Below are positions 44,604 to 54,632 of a stretch of DNA of 64,000 nucleotides, piece by piece. Under the pieces are notes generated by a model. The model searched no databases. It had not been told where the DNA came from and saw only the letters and a list, made by a program, of their open reading frames with translations. The stretch covers positions 4,278,001 to 4,342,000 of the forward strand of contig NZ_CP013854.1 of NCBI RefSeq assembly GCF_001698125.1. The letters run 5' to 3'. This stretch comes from Pseudonocardia sp. HH130630-07 (GTDB lineage Bacteria > Actinomycetota > Actinomycetes > Mycobacteriales > Pseudonocardiaceae). Within the stretch, counting starts at the first letter, position 1; each line of letters begins with the position of its first letter. The translations under genes and the position numbers were made by a program.

Positions 44604-45098
44604 GTGGCCGTCAAGATCAAGCTGATGCGTCTGGGCAAGATCCGTCAGCCGTACTACCGCGTCGTCGTCGCGGACTCCCGTACGCGCCGCAACGGCCGGG
44701 CCATCGAGACCATCGGCAAGTACCACCCGAAGAACGAGCCGAGCCTCATCGAGATCGACTCGGAGCGGGCGCAGTACTGGCTGGGTGTCGGTGCGCAGCC
44801 GACCGAGACGGTGCAGAACCTGCTCGAGGTCACCGGTGACTGGCAGAAGTTCAAGGGCCTGCCGGGCACCGAGGGCACCCTGAAGCCGCAGCCGGAGAAG
44901 GTCGACAAGCTCGCCCGCTTCCAGCAGGCGCTGGCCGAGGCGAACGACGAGCCGAGCACCGCGGCCACCACGCCGAGGAAGAAGGGTGGCGACCGGGCCG
45001 GCAAGACCGCCGACGCCGCTCCGGCCGGTGCCGCCACCGCGAGCGACGACGTCGCCGCCGCCACGAAGGACGCCGCCGAGCCTGCCACCGAGTCGTGA
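44604..45098 (+). CDS. rpsP: 30S ribosomal protein S16
   Basis: 164 residues; GTG start (GTGGCCGTCAAGATC) after a GAGGAG site. Residues 1-85 are the conserved S16 fold: [40 protein letters not shown] and [20 protein letters not shown]. The C-terminus is extended by a Lys/Ala-rich tail, usual in actinobacteria. First gene of rpsP-khpA-rimM. Confidence 0.97.
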   Translation: MAVKIKLMRLGKIRQPYYRVVVADSRTRRNGRAIETIGKYHPKNEPSLIEIDSERAQYWLGVGAQPTETVQNLLEVTGDWQKFKGLPGTEGTLKPQPEKVDKLARFQQALAEANDEPSTAATTPRKKGGDRAGKTADAAPAGAATASDDVAAATKDAAEPATES

Positions 45099-45135
45099 CG
45101 GCCGCCGTCGCGCCCGGTCCGGCGAGGACCGCGTC

Positions 45136-45375
45136 ATGACCGTGCTGGCGGATGCGCTCGAGCACCTCGTGCGCGGCATCGTCGACCACCCGGACGAGGT
45201 CCGGGTGGACCTGGTGACCGGGCGGCGCGGCCGGATCCTGGAGGTCCGGGTGCACCCGGACGACCTCGGCAAGGTGATCGGCCGCAACGGCCGCACCGCC
45301 ACCGCGCTGCGCAACGTCATCGGCGGCGTGGGCGGTCGCGGGGTGCGGGTCGACGTCGTCGACACCGACCGGTGA
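45136..45375 (+). CDS. khpA: KH-domain RNA-binding protein KhpA
   Basis: 79 residues. Single type-II KH domain with the GxxG RNA-contact loop in VIGRNGRTATALRNVIGG. Normally sits between rpsP and rimM; forms a complex with KhpB in Gram-positives that affects small RNAs and cell division. Stop overlaps the rimM GTG (GTGA). Confidence 0.95.
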   Translation: MTVLADALEHLVRGIVDHPDEVRVDLVTGRRGRILEVRVHPDDLGKVIGRNGRTATALRNVIGGVGGRGVRVDVVDTDR

Positions 45376-45935
45376 CCAGCAGTACCTCACGCACCACCGA
45401 CGCCGGCCGGGACGAAGTCCTGGTCGGCGTCGTCGTGCGTGTACACGGTCTGCGTGGCGAGGTCGTCGTCGAGCCGCGTACGGACGAGCCGCGCGAGCGG
45501 TTCGCCACCGGCTCGGTGCTGCACGGCAGGCACCGCCGGGCCCCGGGCCCCGGGCCGCTGGTCGTGGCCGCGGCCCGGGCGCACTCCGGGCGCTGGCTGG
45601 TGCTGTTCGAGGGCGTCTCCGACCGGGACGCCGCCGAGGCCCTGCGCGGGGTCCAGCTCGTCCTGCCGACGGCGGAGCTGGCCGAGCCCGACGACGCCGA
45701 GGAGTTCCACGTCCACCAGCTCACCGGGCTGCGGGTGGAGCTGACCGACGGGACGCCGGCCGGCACCGTGCGCGACGTGGTCCACGGGCCCGGCGGGTCC
45801 CTGCTGGTCGTGGCCCGGCCGGCCGGGCACGAGGCGATGGTCCCGTTCGTGGCCGCGATCGTGCCGGAGGTCGACGTCGCCGGTGGGCGGATCGTGCTCG
45901 ACCCGCCGGACGGGCTGCTCGACCCCGAGGACTGA
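45372..45935 (+). CDS. rimM: Ribosome maturation factor RimM
   Basis: 187 residues from GTG. N-terminal RimM beta-barrel (VGVVVRVHGLRGEVVVEPRTD; LVLFEGVSDRDAAEALRGVQL) and C-terminal PRC barrel (EFHVHQLTGLRVELTDG; VPFVAAIVPEVDVAGGRIVL). Helps 30S head assembly with S19. Followed by a strong terminator. Confidence 0.96.
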   Translation: MTSSTSRTTDAGRDEVLVGVVVRVHGLRGEVVVEPRTDEPRERFATGSVLHGRHRRAPGPGPLVVAAARAHSGRWLVLFEGVSDRDAAEALRGVQLVLPTAELAEPDDAEEFHVHQLTGLRVELTDGTPAGTVRDVVHGPGGSLLVVARPAGHEAMVPFVAAIVPEVDVAGGRIVLDPPDGLLDPED

Positions 45936-45943
45936 CGGCCACG

Positions 45944-45983
45944 GACGAAGGGCCCGGCGTCGGACGACGCCGGGCCCTTCGTC
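45944..45983 (+). terminator. Strong hairpin terminator after rimM
   Basis: Perfect 18-bp stem GACGAAGGGCCCGGCGTC and its complement around a 4-base loop, 8 bp after the stop. Confidence 0.9.
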
Positions 45984-45994
45984 GTGGACGGGAA

Positions 45995-46037
45995 GTCAAC
46001 CATGGTTGACAAGCGGATCCTGTCAACCTATGTTGAC
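45995..46037 (+). promoter_or_regulatory. Tandem palindromic operators before the HTH/Clp-N pair
   Basis: GTCAACCATGGTTGAC (perfect 16-bp palindrome, 45995-46010) and GTCAAC-CTAT-GTTGAC (46022-46037), 27 bp apart, the second ending 4 bp before the HTH start codon. Probable autoregulatory sites for the HTH protein; transcription may start between them. Confidence 0.75.
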
Positions 46038-46041
46038 TGTC

Positions 46042-46257
46042 ATGAGTGATGCGACGGCGGTGGCCGCGGCGGCGTCCAGCAAGGACCCGTCGGTCGGTCT
46101 GGCGGCGGTGGCGGCCCTGCGCGGCCTGCAGGAGTCCCTGGAGGAGCTCCAGGTGACCAACGCCCGGGACCAGGGCTGGTCCTGGCAGCAGATCGCCGAC
46201 GTGCTGCGGATCAGCCGGCAGGCGGTGCACAAGAAGTACCGGCGACTCGGTCTGTAG
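46042..46257 (+). CDS. Small helix-turn-helix regulator
   Basis: 71 residues. The C-terminal helix-turn-helix WSWQQIADVLRISRQAVHKKYRRLG resembles sigma-70-region-4/MarR-like HTH of actinobacterial Clp-N-linked regulators (shown as WSWQQIADVLRISRQAVHKK). Preceded by two palindromic operators and followed 25 bp later by the Clp-N gene, so probably co-regulates it and itself. Confidence 0.85.
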   Translation: MSDATAVAAAASSKDPSVGLAAVAALRGLQESLEELQVTNARDQGWSWQQIADVLRISRQAVHKKYRRLGL

Positions 46258-46282
46258 AGCGCCACGACGAGGGGAGACGCAC

Positions 46283-46825
46283 GTGTTCGAGAAGTTCGCC
46301 GACGCGGCCCGCCGGGCCGTGGTGCTCGCCCAGGAGCAGGCCCGCGACCAAGGCTCCGACCGGATCCTGCCGGAGCACCTGCTGCTCGGCGTCCTGCGCT
46401 GTCCCGGCTCGCCGGGGGAGGAGCTGCTGCGCGCCGCCGGTGCCGGCGCCGCCGCCGTCGAGCGGGAGCTCGCCCGCGCGGAGCCCGGCGACGCCGCGGC
46501 GCTCGCGACCCTCGGCATCGACCTCGGCGAGGTGCGCCGGGCGGCCGAGGAGTCGTTCGGCGCCGGGGCGCTGGAGCGGACCGGGGGTCGCCGGGGGCGC
46601 TGGTTCGCCGGGCACATCCCGTTCGACCGCGGCACGAAGAAGGCGCTGGAGCTGGCGCTGCGCGAGGCCGTCCGGATCGGTGACCGGCACGTCGGCACCG
46701 AGCACCTGGTGCTCGGGCTGCTGCACCCGGAGCACGCGGCCGCGCAGGCCCTGGGACGGCTCGGCATCACCCTGACCGCGATGCGCTCCACGGTCGCCGA
46801 CCGCCCGGGCCGCCGGGCGGGATGA
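46283..46825 (+). CDS. Clp N-terminal (Clp-R) domain protein
   Basis: 180 residues from GTG. Two Clp-R repeats: MFEKFADAARRAVVLAQEQA with ILPEHLLLGVLRC, and FDRGTKKALELALREAVRIG with VGTEHLVLGLLHPEH. There is no AAA domain, so it is a stand-alone adaptor-like protein rather than a ClpC chaperone. It may present substrates to, or compete with, ClpC; inference from family. Confidence 0.88.
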   Translation: MFEKFADAARRAVVLAQEQARDQGSDRILPEHLLLGVLRCPGSPGEELLRAAGAGAAAVERELARAEPGDAAALATLGIDLGEVRRAAEESFGAGALERTGGRRGRWFAGHIPFDRGTKKALELALREAVRIGDRHVGTEHLVLGLLHPEHAAAQALGRLGITLTAMRSTVADRPGRRAG

Positions 46826-46850
46826 GGCCGGACCCGCACCCGGAACCGGC

Positions 46851-46898
46851 CCACGAGCGGTACCCGGGCGCGTTTCGATGCCGTGATACCGCTCGTGG
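46851..46898. terminator. Bidirectional hairpin between convergent genes
   Basis: CCACGAGCGGTA (46851-46862) and its complement (46887-46898) with a 24-base loop, between the Clp-N gene and the convergent mgtC-like gene. Confidence 0.7.
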
Positions 46899-46922
46899 CC
46901 GGGCCGGTGGGCGTAGGTGTGC

Positions 46923-47690
46923 TCAGGCTCGGCGCGGGTCGGCCGGGTCCGTGTCGTCCGGGTCCTCGGTCGGGTCGGCACGGGTCTCGGCGGACCGGAC
47001 GCCGGTCGTCTCGGCGAGTGCGGCGGCCAGCCCGGCGAGGTCGCCGCGACCGTCCAGGCGCAGGGTCAGCGCGGCCACCCGGGCGCCGTCGGTGGCGACG
47101 GACTCCCGGTGCACGGCCACCCCCGCGACCGAGAACCCGGCGTCGGTACAGCGGGCCAGGACGCCGCGCAGCACACCCAGGCCGTCGTCGTAGCGGATGT
47201 GCAGCACCGGGGGGCTGCGCCGGCGGCGCCGGACCGCCCGGGCCAGCGGCTGCAGACCGCGGGTCACCAGGAAGTGCGCGGCGGTGGCCAGCACGGCGAG
47301 CAGCGGCAGGCCCGCCCCGCAGGCGGTGCCGACGGCGGCGGCCAGCCAGATCGTCGCCGCCGTGGTCAGCCCGCGGACGACGTCCTGCCGGACGAAGATC
47401 AGCCCGGCGCCGACGAATCCGATCCCGGAGACGATCTGCGCGGCGATCCGGGACGGGTCGAGCGTGACGTGCTCGACGCCGAGCAGGTCGGCGAAACCGT
47501 ACTTCGAGATCACCATGAACACCGCGGCGCCGACGCCGACCAGCACGTGCGTGCGCAGGCCGGCGCTCTTGGCCCCGGCCTCCCGCTCCAGGCCGATCGC
47601 CGTCGTCAGCAGCAGGGCCAGCAGGACCGGGGGCAGCAGGTCCCACTGGGCCGTCGTCGACCACAGCGGGTCGGACCAGCCGTCGGGCAT
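46923..47690 (-). CDS. MgtC/SapB-family membrane protein
   Basis: 255 residues. N-terminal MgtC domain with about four helices: [51 protein letters not shown] (seen as [11 protein letters not shown] and [17 protein letters not shown]). The C-terminal cytoplasmic ACT-like domain is linked through an Arg-rich stretch. MgtC proteins act in Mg/phosphate stress; precise role here unknown. Divergent from trmD with 51 bp between. Confidence 0.9.
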   Translation of the reverse strand: MPDGWSDPLWSTTAQWDLLPPVLLALLLTTAIGLEREAGAKSAGLRTHVLVGVGAAVFMVISKYGFADLLGVEHVTLDPSRIAAQIVSGIGFVGAGLIFVRQDVVRGLTTAATIWLAAAVGTACGAGLPLLAVLATAAHFLVTRGLQPLARAVRRRRRSPPVLHIRYDDGLGVLRGVLARCTDAGFSVAGVAVHRESVATDGARVAALTLRLDGRGDLAGLAAALAETTGVRSAETRADPTEDPDDTDPADPRRA

Positions 47691-47741
47691 CAGCCGACCT
47701 CCCTCGTCGTCGGCGGCGGCGCTCCTGCGACGATCCGCCGC

Positions 47742-48527
47742 GTGCGGATCGACGTCGTCACCATCTTCCCGTCCTACCTCGGACCGTTGCGCGAGGCACT
47801 GCTGGGGCGGGCGATCGAGCGCGGGCTGCTCGACGTCGCGGTGCACGACCTGCGGGACTGGACGCACGACGTGCACCAGGCCGTCGACGACGCGCCCTAC
47901 GGCGGCGGACCCGGCATGGTCATGCGCCCCCAGGTCTGGGGCGACGCGCTCGACGACGTGCTCGGCGAACCGCCCGGGGCGGACGGCGCGCCGGCCCGGC
48001 TCGTCGTCCCCACCCCGGCCGGGCGGCCCTTCACCCAGGCGACCGCGCGGGCGTGGGCGTCCGAGGAGCGCCTGGTCTTCGCCTGCGGCCGGTACGAGGG
48101 CATCGACGAGCGCGTACTGCTCGACGCCCGGTCCCGCGGCATCGCGGTCGACGAGGTCTCGATCGGTGACTACGTGCTGGTCGGGGGCGAGGTCGCGGTG
48201 CTGGTGATGGTCGAGGCCGTCGCGCGGCTGCTGCCGGGGGTGCTCGGCAACCCGCGTTCGGCCGCGGAGGACTCGTTCTCCGACGGCCTGCTGGAGGGGC
48301 CGTCCTACACCCGGCCGGAGACGTGGCGCGGGCTCGCGGTGCCGGACGTCCTGCGCAGCGGCAACCACGCGGCGATCGACCGGTGGCGCCGGGACCGGTC
48401 GCTCGAACGCACCCGGGACCGGCGGCCGGACCTGCTCGACGCGCTGCCGGAGGACGCGCTGAGCCGGGCCGACCGGGCCGTGCTGGCCGACGGTGGCGCC
48501 GGACCGGGTGACCGGCCCGCCGGCTGA
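47742..48527 (+). CDS. trmD: tRNA (guanine-N1)-methyltransferase TrmD
   Basis: 261 residues from GTG. SPOUT-fold signatures: [51 protein letters not shown] (SAM knot) and [20 protein letters not shown], then [21 protein letters not shown]. Methylates G37 of tRNAs reading CNN/GGN-type codons, preventing frameshifts. Confidence 0.96.
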   Translation: MRIDVVTIFPSYLGPLREALLGRAIERGLLDVAVHDLRDWTHDVHQAVDDAPYGGGPGMVMRPQVWGDALDDVLGEPPGADGAPARLVVPTPAGRPFTQATARAWASEERLVFACGRYEGIDERVLLDARSRGIAVDEVSIGDYVLVGGEVAVLVMVEAVARLLPGVLGNPRSAAEDSFSDGLLEGPSYTRPETWRGLAVPDVLRSGNHAAIDRWRRDRSLERTRDRRPDLLDALPEDALSRADRAVLADGGAGPGDRPAG

Positions 48528-48584
48528 GCGGTCCGGGCCCGGGGGAACCTGGGAGGAACACCGGGTGTCCGGGACGATCGGGGC

Positions 48585-48598
48585 GTCTGGCACTATGG
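48585..48598 (+). promoter_or_regulatory. Candidate promoter element upstream of rplS
   Basis: GTCTGGCACTATGG, matching 11 of 14 positions with the element upstream of rpsP, followed by an approximately 210-bp GC-rich leader before rplS. Confidence 0.45.
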
Positions 48599-48811
48599 AC
48601 GGGTTGCCAGCGCCGAGTGCGGTGCCCGGTAGCGGCCCCGTGTGCCACCCGGTGTGACCGGGCTCGGCGCCGGCCGTGCCGGAGCCCGCCACCCCGAGGA
48701 GCGTCCCGCCACCACGGCGGACGACCCGGGTGGCCCGGGAGGAGAACCCCGGAACGACCGGGGCGGCACCGCACGACCCGCACGTACGACACACGAGGAC
48801 GGACCGTCGAC

Positions 48812-49171
48812 ATGAACACCCTGGACGCACTGGACGCGGAGACCCTGCGCTCCGACATCCCGAACTTCCGCCCCGGGGACACCCTCAAGGTGCACGTGAA
48901 GGTCATCGAGGGCAGCCGCTCCCGGACCCAGGTCTTCCAGGGCGTCGTCATCCGCCGCCAGGGTTCCGGTGCCCGCGAGACCTTCACCGTCCGCAAGATC
49001 TCGTTCGGTGTCGGGGTCGAGCGCACCTTCCCGGTGCACACCCCGAACATCGAGAAGATCGAGATCGCCACCCGCGGCGACGTCCGCCGGGCGAAGCTCT
49101 ACTACCTCCGTGACCTGCGCGGCAAGGCCGCGAAGATCAAGGAGCGGCGGGAGACCCCGTCGGCGTCGTGA
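48812..49171 (+). CDS. rplS: 50S ribosomal protein L19
   Basis: 119 residues. Conserved L19: [41 protein letters not shown] (in two parts) and [37 protein letters not shown]. Located at the 30S-50S interface. Preceded by a long leader with a promoter-like element. Confidence 0.97.
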   Translation: MNTLDALDAETLRSDIPNFRPGDTLKVHVKVIEGSRSRTQVFQGVVIRRQGSGARETFTVRKISFGVGVERTFPVHTPNIEKIEIATRGDVRRAKLYYLRDLRGKAAKIKERRETPSAS

Positions 49172-49213
49172 CCGTCACCTCTTCGTGACGGCCCGGTGAC
49201 GTAGCCTCGACCC

Positions 49214-51451
49214 GTGGCCTTCCCCGAGCTCCCCGACGACCGCCGGGCCCGCCCCCGGCGGTATCGCGGTGGCGACGCCCCCGAGAGCACCGGGCGGCGG
49301 CAGCCCCCCACGGGCCCGCCCCCGGCAGCGGACGGAGCGGGTCACGAGCAGGACTGGCTGCTCGGTGCCGCGATGCAGCACGGGCGGCCGGTCTCCGAGG
49401 AGGAGGCCGCCGAGCGGGCAGTGCGGACCCGGCGCGCGCCCGACGAGGTGCCCCCGGAGCCGCCCCGCGGCCACCGGTACCGGAACGGGTTCGACGACCT
49501 GACCGGTCACCGCCCCACCTGGCACGGAGCGCAGGAGCCGCCCGCCGGCGCCGGCCCCGACGCACCCCGGCCCCGCAACGGCGACGCATCCGTCCCGCCG
49601 GTGGACGCCGAGCTCGAGTCGCTGCGTGCCCGCTACGCGGAACGCCTCGGCGAGCAGCAGACCGGCCGCCGCGGGACCGACGACCGTTCGTGGCCCCCGG
49701 AGGGCCGCACCGGTGGGCACCGCAGGCCCGCCGAACCGCCGGCCCCGTCCGGAACGGGATCGCACCGCAGGCCCACCGACGCCCCCGGTCACCCCGACGC
49801 CCCGGGCGCGGGTGCCCCCGGTCCGCGCCGTGCCGACGGGCGCCCCGGTGGCCGTCCCGGCGGACACCCGTCCGGACCCGGCGAGCCGCCGCTGCCGGAC
49901 GGCCGTGGCCGCCCCGGCGCCGGGCCGCCCCTGGGCGCACCGCGCGGCAACGGCCGCCCCGTCCGGCCCCCGCACCCCGATCTGCCGCCGGAACCCGGCC
50001 CGGACCGCTTCGGCCCGCCGCAGGGTGCGGGTCCGCCCGCCCCGGGCGCGACCGGTCGCCGCGCCGCGCGGTCCGTGCCGGACGCACCCGGCCGGCCGGG
50101 ACCGGAGACGTCCGCGCGTCCCGGGCGGGATGCTCCCGCCGGCCCCGGGCCCGACGCACCCGCTCCGTTCGACGGTCCGCCGCAGCAGCGCGGGCGGGGT
50201 CCGCAGGGGCCCGGGCCGGAGGCGACCCGGCGCACGCCGCTCCCGCCGCCCGGCCGCCGTCCGGTCCCGCCCCGCGCGGAGCCGCCGCCCGGCCCGGTGG
50301 ACGACGACCGCGACGGGATCGAGGAGTTCGACGAGCCCGGCGGTCACCCGCGCGGAGCCGTCGAGGGCACCGAGATGCTCCCGGCGCCGGGCCGGCGCCG
50401 TGGACCGGGCGGGGAACCCGCCGACCGGCCGCTCCGGCCCGCCGACGAGGAGTTCGACGGCGGGTTCGACGGCGATCCGCCGGAGGACGAGGCGGGTGAC
50501 GGTCACCGCGGCGAGGCCGAGGAACCGGGCGTGGGGAAGCGCTCCGGGCCGGTCGGCGTCGCGGGCCGGATCGCCGCCCTGACCGGACGGGGGAAGGGAC
50601 CCGACGGGGAGAAGCGCCAGCTGGCGTTCTGGAAGGAGATCCTGCTCCTCATCGGGGTCGCGCTGCTGCTGACCATCCTCATCCAGACGCTCCTGGCGAA
50701 GGTCTACGTGATCCCGTCCGGATCGATGGAGACGACCCTGCACGGCTGCACCGGCTGTACCAACGACCGCGTGCTCGTGGACAAGGTCACCTACAACTTC
50801 ACCGACATCTCGCCGGGCGACATCGTCGTGTTCCGCGGGACCGACGGCTGGGCCAGCGAGACCTACACCGGCGAGACCGAGGGCAACCCGCTGCTGTCCG
50901 GGCTGCAGTCGCTGGGATCGTTGATCGGCCTCGCCCCGCCGGACGAGAAGGACTTCGTCAAGCGGGTGATCGCGGTCGGCGGGCAGACCGTCGCGTGCTG
51001 CGACGCGCTGAACCAGGTGATGGTCGACGGCCAGCCCCTCGAGGAGCCGTACGTCTACTACCTGCCGGAGGCGGGCCCGGCCCGGCAGATCCCGTTCGGG
51101 CCGATCACGGTGCCGGACGGCGAGTACTGGATGATGGGCGACTCGCGGAACAACTCCGCGGACTCGCGGGCGGCGGGCCACGGCCCGATCCCGGAGGAGA
51201 ACGTCATCGGCAAGGTACGGCTGATCGTGCTGCCGTTCGACCGCTTCGGCTGGGTCAGCGCCGTCGACCCGCAGACCACGGCCACCGCGGCCGGGACCCA
51301 GGGGCTGCCCGACGGGCTCCCGCTGGCACTCGGCATCATGGGGACCCTGCCGCTCGCGGCGAGCCGGCGCGGCATCCTGCGTGCCCGGGCCGAGAGCGAG
51401 CGGTTCCTGCCCGCGACGCGCCGCCCGGCCGGGTGGCGCCGGAGATCCTGA
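49214..51451 (+). CDS. lepB: Signal peptidase I with long disordered N-terminus
   Basis: 745 residues from GTG. The first about 470 residues are Pro/Gly/Arg/Asp-rich low complexity with no domain. A transmembrane helix follows ([20 protein letters not shown], about 475-495), then the S26 catalytic domain: Ser in [13 protein letters not shown] (about 505), [12 protein letters not shown], Lys in [10 protein letters not shown] (about 582), and [17 protein letters not shown] second hydrophobic segment lies near the C-terminus. Actinobacterial LepB often has N-terminal extensions, but this one is exceptionally long. Cleaves export signal peptides. Confidence 0.94.
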   Translation: MAFPELPDDRRARPRRYRGGDAPESTGRRQPPTGPPPAADGAGHEQDWLLGAAMQHGRPVSEEEAAERAVRTRRAPDEVPPEPPRGHRYRNGFDDLTGHRPTWHGAQEPPAGAGPDAPRPRNGDASVPPVDAELESLRARYAERLGEQQTGRRGTDDRSWPPEGRTGGHRRPAEPPAPSGTGSHRRPTDAPGHPDAPGAGAPGPRRADGRPGGRPGGHPSGPGEPPLPDGRGRPGAGPPLGAPRGNGRPVRPPHPDLPPEPGPDRFGPPQGAGPPAPGATGRRAARSVPDAPGRPGPETSARPGRDAPAGPGPDAPAPFDGPPQQRGRGPQGPGPEATRRTPLPPPGRRPVPPRAEPPPGPVDDDRDGIEEFDEPGGHPRGAVEGTEMLPAPGRRRGPGGEPADRPLRPADEEFDGGFDGDPPEDEAGDGHRGEAEEPGVGKRSGPVGVAGRIAALTGRGKGPDGEKRQLAFWKEILLLIGVALLLTILIQTLLAKVYVIPSGSMETTLHGCTGCTNDRVLVDKVTYNFTDISPGDIVVFRGTDGWASETYTGETEGNPLLSGLQSLGSLIGLAPPDEKDFVKRVIAVGGQTVACCDALNQVMVDGQPLEEPYVYYLPEAGPARQIPFGPITVPDGEYWMMGDSRNNSADSRAAGHGPIPEENVIGKVRLIVLPFDRFGWVSAVDPQTTATAAGTQGLPDGLPLALGIMGTLPLAASRRGILRARAESERFLPATRRPAGWRRRS

Positions 51452-51462
51452 CCGGGAGCACC

Positions 51463-52311
51463 GTGCCGGTTCCGCCCGCCCGCGCCCGTCCGGCTGCGGT
51501 CCCCCGTCGTGCGCGCCGCCGGCGCCCGCTCCGGGTCCTGCCCGACGGGCTGCGGCCCCCGCGCGCCGTCGTCCGCGACTCCGGCACCTGGACCCTGCAG
51601 ACCGTCCTGCAGCGGTACGGCCTCGGGCCGGTCGCCGGGGTGGACGAGGCGGGCCGGGGTGCGAGTGCCGGTCCGCTGGTCGTCGCCGCGTGCGTGCTCC
51701 GCCCGGCCGACGCGAAGGCACTCGACGGCCTCACCGACTCCAAGCTGCTGACCCCCTCGGCCCGCGGGTACTGGTTCGACCGGCTCACGCGGCGTGCCCT
51801 GGACCTCGCCGTGATCGTGGTGCCGCCGGCCGAGGTGGACCGGCGTGGCGTGCACGTCGCGAACATCGAGGGCATGCGCCGTGCGGTCGCCGGGCTCACC
51901 GCCGTGCCGCCGGGCTACGTGCTCACCGACGGGTTCCCCGTCCGGGGGTTCGGCCGGCCGGCCCTCGCGGTGCCCAAGGGGGACCGGGTCGCGGCCTGCA
52001 TCGCGGCGGCCTCGGTGCTGGCCAAGGTGACCCGGGACCGCATCATGACCGAACTCGACTCGGTCCACGACGCCTACGGGTTCGCGGTGCACAAGGGCTA
52101 CAACACTCCCGAGCACGAAGCGGCGCTGGCCGAACACGGACCGTGTCCACAGCACCGGTTCTCGTTCGCGAACGTGGCAGCGGTGGCCGGGCGCAGCCTT
52201 CCCGCCGGGCTGGTCCACAATGAGACCGTCCCGGTGGAGACGGGCTGCGCCGATGGCGTGGCCGGGTACCGGGAGCCGTTGGAGACCGTCACAGGAGGAG
52301 CTGGCCGGTGA
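51463..52311 (+). CDS. rnhB: Ribonuclease HII
   Basis: 282 residues from GTG (exact start uncertain because of a basic N-terminal extension of about 55 residues). RNase HII signatures: [20 protein letters not shown] with catalytic Asp-Glu, [47 protein letters not shown] and [14 protein letters not shown]. The active-site DEAGRG, third and fourth acidic residues are present. Removes ribonucleotides from DNA. Stop overlaps the next start. Confidence 0.94.
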   Translation: MPVPPARARPAAVPRRARRRRPLRVLPDGLRPPRAVVRDSGTWTLQTVLQRYGLGPVAGVDEAGRGASAGPLVVAACVLRPADAKALDGLTDSKLLTPSARGYWFDRLTRRALDLAVIVVPPAEVDRRGVHVANIEGMRRAVAGLTAVPPGYVLTDGFPVRGFGRPALAVPKGDRVAACIAAASVLAKVTRDRIMTELDSVHDAYGFAVHKGYNTPEHEAALAEHGPCPQHRFSFANVAAVAGRSLPAGLVHNETVPVETGCADGVAGYREPLETVTGGAGR

Positions 52312-52631
52312 GCGCCGAGGATCTCGAGAAGTACGAGACCGAGATGGAGCTCACGCTCTACAAGGAGTACCGGGACATCGTCGCCCAGTTCTCCTACGTC
52401 GTGGAGACGGAGCGGCGGTTCTACCTCGCCAACTCGGTCGACGTCGCGCCCCGCAACGCCGACGGCGAGGTCTACTTCGAGGTCCGGATGTCCGACGCCT
52501 GGGTGTGGGACATGTACCGCCCGGCCCGGTTCGTGAAGAACGTCCGGGTCGTGACGTTCAAGGACGTCAACATCGAGGAGCTGGACACCCCGGACCTGCG
52601 GCTGCCCGACTCGGACGACTTCCCGGGCTGA
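52308..52631 (+). CDS. DUF2469 protein
   Basis: 107 residues. Conserved actinobacterial protein, [55 protein letters not shown] and [12 protein letters not shown]. Always found beside rnhB in actinomycetes. GTG start overlaps the rnhB stop. Function unknown. Confidence 0.95.
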   Translation: MSAEDLEKYETEMELTLYKEYRDIVAQFSYVVETERRFYLANSVDVAPRNADGEVYFEVRMSDAWVWDMYRPARFVKNVRVVTFKDVNIEELDTPDLRLPDSDDFPG

Positions 52632-52755
52632 GCCGCTCACCGGGCCGAGCCGCTCTCCGGGCCGCGGCGCGGCGTGCCCATCCCCAACCGGGGAATCCGT
52701 CCACAGGTCCGTGATCGGTCCGTCCGACCGGTCCCCGGGACCGCACGGTGGACGC

Positions 52756-53118
52756 ATGGCTGCGAAGGACGAACTCGGCCGCCGCGGTGAGGACACCGCC
52801 GTCGAGTACCTGGAACGCGAGCACGGCATGGTCGTGCTCGCCCGCAACTGGCGGTGCAGGGACGGCGAGCTGGACATCGTCGCCACCGACCCGGAACGGC
52901 GCCTGATCGTCTGCGAGGTGAAGACCAGGTCCGGCACCGGCTACGGCGAACCCGCCGAGGCGGTCACACCGCGGAAGGTGCGGCGGATCCGCGGGCTCGC
53001 CCGGGCCTGGATGGCGGCGCACCAGGTCGGGTGGACCGAGGTCCGGTTCGACGTCGTCGCGGTCCTCGCCCCGCCCGGCGGGGCGACGACGCTGACCCAC
53101 TACCCGGCGGCGTTCTGA
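52756..53118 (+). CDS. UPF0102 (YraN) nuclease-like protein
   Basis: 120 residues. YraN-family: LGRRGEDTAVEYLEREHG, LARNWRCRDGELDIVATDP (the Glu-Leu-Asp metal site) and VCEVKTRSGTGYGEPAEAV. A PD-(D/E)xK-like fold related to Holliday-junction resolvases, function unproven. Overlaps comM by 1 bp. Confidence 0.94.
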   Translation: MAAKDELGRRGEDTAVEYLEREHGMVVLARNWRCRDGELDIVATDPERRLIVCEVKTRSGTGYGEPAEAVTPRKVRRIRGLARAWMAAHQVGWTEVRFDVVAVLAPPGGATTLTHYPAAF

Positions 53119-54632
53119 TGCGGCCCCCGGCGCGGGTCTGGTCCGTCGCCCTGCACGGGGTCGACGGCGTCCCGGTCGAGATCGAGGCCGTGATCGGCGG
53201 CGGGATGCCGGGCGTGCACCTGGTCGGCCTGCCGGACGCGGCGCTGAACGAGGCGAAGGACCGGGTGCGGTCCGCGATCGTGCAGTCCGGCCGGGGCTGG
53301 CCGAACGAGCGGATCGTCCTCGCCCTGTCCCCGGCGACCCTGCGCAAGACGGGCAGCCGGTTCGATCTGGCCCTGGCGGCCGCGGTGCTCGCCGCGGCGA
53401 GCGCGATCCCGCCGGACCGGCTGCACGGGACCGTGCTGCTGGGTGAGCTGGCGCTCGACGGCCGGCTGCGGCCGGTCCGCGGCGTGCTGCCCTGCCTGCT
53501 CGCCGCCCGGGCCGCGGGGATGGTGCGGGCCGTCGTACCGCGGTCGGCGCTGGCCGAGGCGTCACTGGTCGACGGTCTGGAGGCGCACGGTGCCGGGTCG
53601 CTGGCCGAGGTGCTCGACTGGGCGGCCGGGGACCGGGAACTCGATCGCACGGTCCCGCCGGCCGGGCCGGTGACGGCCCGGCCGATCCCCGAGCTCGCCG
53701 ACGTGATCGGCCAGGACGACGCCCGGCGGGCGCTGGAGATCGCCGCCGCCGGCGGGCACCACCTGCTCATGGTCGGTCCGCCGGGGACCGGCAAGACGAT
53801 GCTGGCCCAGCGGATCGTGGGCCTGCTGCCCGAGCTGGGGCGGCCCGAGGCCCTGCAGCTCGCGGCGATCCGCTCGGTCGCGGGCCGGCTCGGCGAGCGG
53901 GACGCGCTGAGCACGCTCGCCCCGTTCGTGGCCCCGCACCACTCGTCGTCGGCGGCGGCGCTGCTCGGAGGGGGCAGCGGGGTGGCCCGGCCGGGGGCCG
54001 TGTCGCTGGCCCATCGCGGGGTGTTGTTCCTCGACGAGTGCCCACACTGGCCGGCGGCGGTGCTGGAGGCGCTGCGCACCCCGCTGGAGGAGGGGGAGGT
54101 GCGGCTGTCGCGGGCCGACGGGTCGGTCAGCTACCCGGCCCGGTTCCAGCTGGTCCTGGCCGCGAACCCGTGCCCGTGCGCGCCGCCGATCGACCGGGAC
54201 TGCACCTGCCGGCCCGATGTCCGCCGGCGCTACCTGGCGCGACTGTCCGGTCCGCTGCTCGACCGGGTCGACCTGCGGGTGGGGATGGAGCCGGTGACCG
54301 GCTTCGCCGTCGACGGCCCGCACGGCGAGGACACCGCGACCGTCCGGCGCCGGGTGCTCGCCGCCAGGGCCGCCGCCGGTGCGCGCTGGAACCGGCACGG
54401 CTGGCGCTGCAACGGCGAGGTGCCCGGCACCGAGCTCCGTTCCCGGTTCCCGCTGCCGAAGGCGGTACTGGAGCCCCTGGAGAAGCGTCTGCAGGTCGGT
54501 GAGCTGAGTGCCCGGGGTGCGGACCGGGCGTTGCGGGTCGCGTGGACACTGGCGGACCTGGCCGGCAGCGACCGGCCGGACCGCCGGGACGTGGATGCCG
54601 CGCTGTACTTCCGCGACCGGGGCGCGGCATGA
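53118..54632 (+). CDS. comM: ComM/YifB Mg-chelatase-like AAA+ ATPase
   Basis: 504 residues. N-terminal ChlI-like domain (GVDGVPVEIEAVIGGGMPGV, PDAALNEAKDRVRSAIVQSG), AAA+ core with Walker A LMVGPPGTGKTMLAQRI (about 219) and GVLFLDECPHWPAAVLEALR; a Cys motif NPCPCAPPIDRDCTC; C-terminal ChlI_C. In Vibrio, ComM helps branch migration in transformation. Linked here with dprA. Confidence 0.95.
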   Translation: MRPPARVWSVALHGVDGVPVEIEAVIGGGMPGVHLVGLPDAALNEAKDRVRSAIVQSGRGWPNERIVLALSPATLRKTGSRFDLALAAAVLAAASAIPPDRLHGTVLLGELALDGRLRPVRGVLPCLLAARAAGMVRAVVPRSALAEASLVDGLEAHGAGSLAEVLDWAAGDRELDRTVPPAGPVTARPIPELADVIGQDDARRALEIAAAGGHHLLMVGPPGTGKTMLAQRIVGLLPELGRPEALQLAAIRSVAGRLGERDALSTLAPFVAPHHSSSAAALLGGGSGVARPGAVSLAHRGVLFLDECPHWPAAVLEALRTPLEEGEVRLSRADGSVSYPARFQLVLAANPCPCAPPIDRDCTCRPDVRRRYLARLSGPLLDRVDLRVGMEPVTGFAVDGPHGEDTATVRRRVLAARAAAGARWNRHGWRCNGEVPGTELRSRFPLPKAVLEPLEKRLQVGELSARGADRALRVAWTLADLAGSDRPDRRDVDAALYFRDRGAA

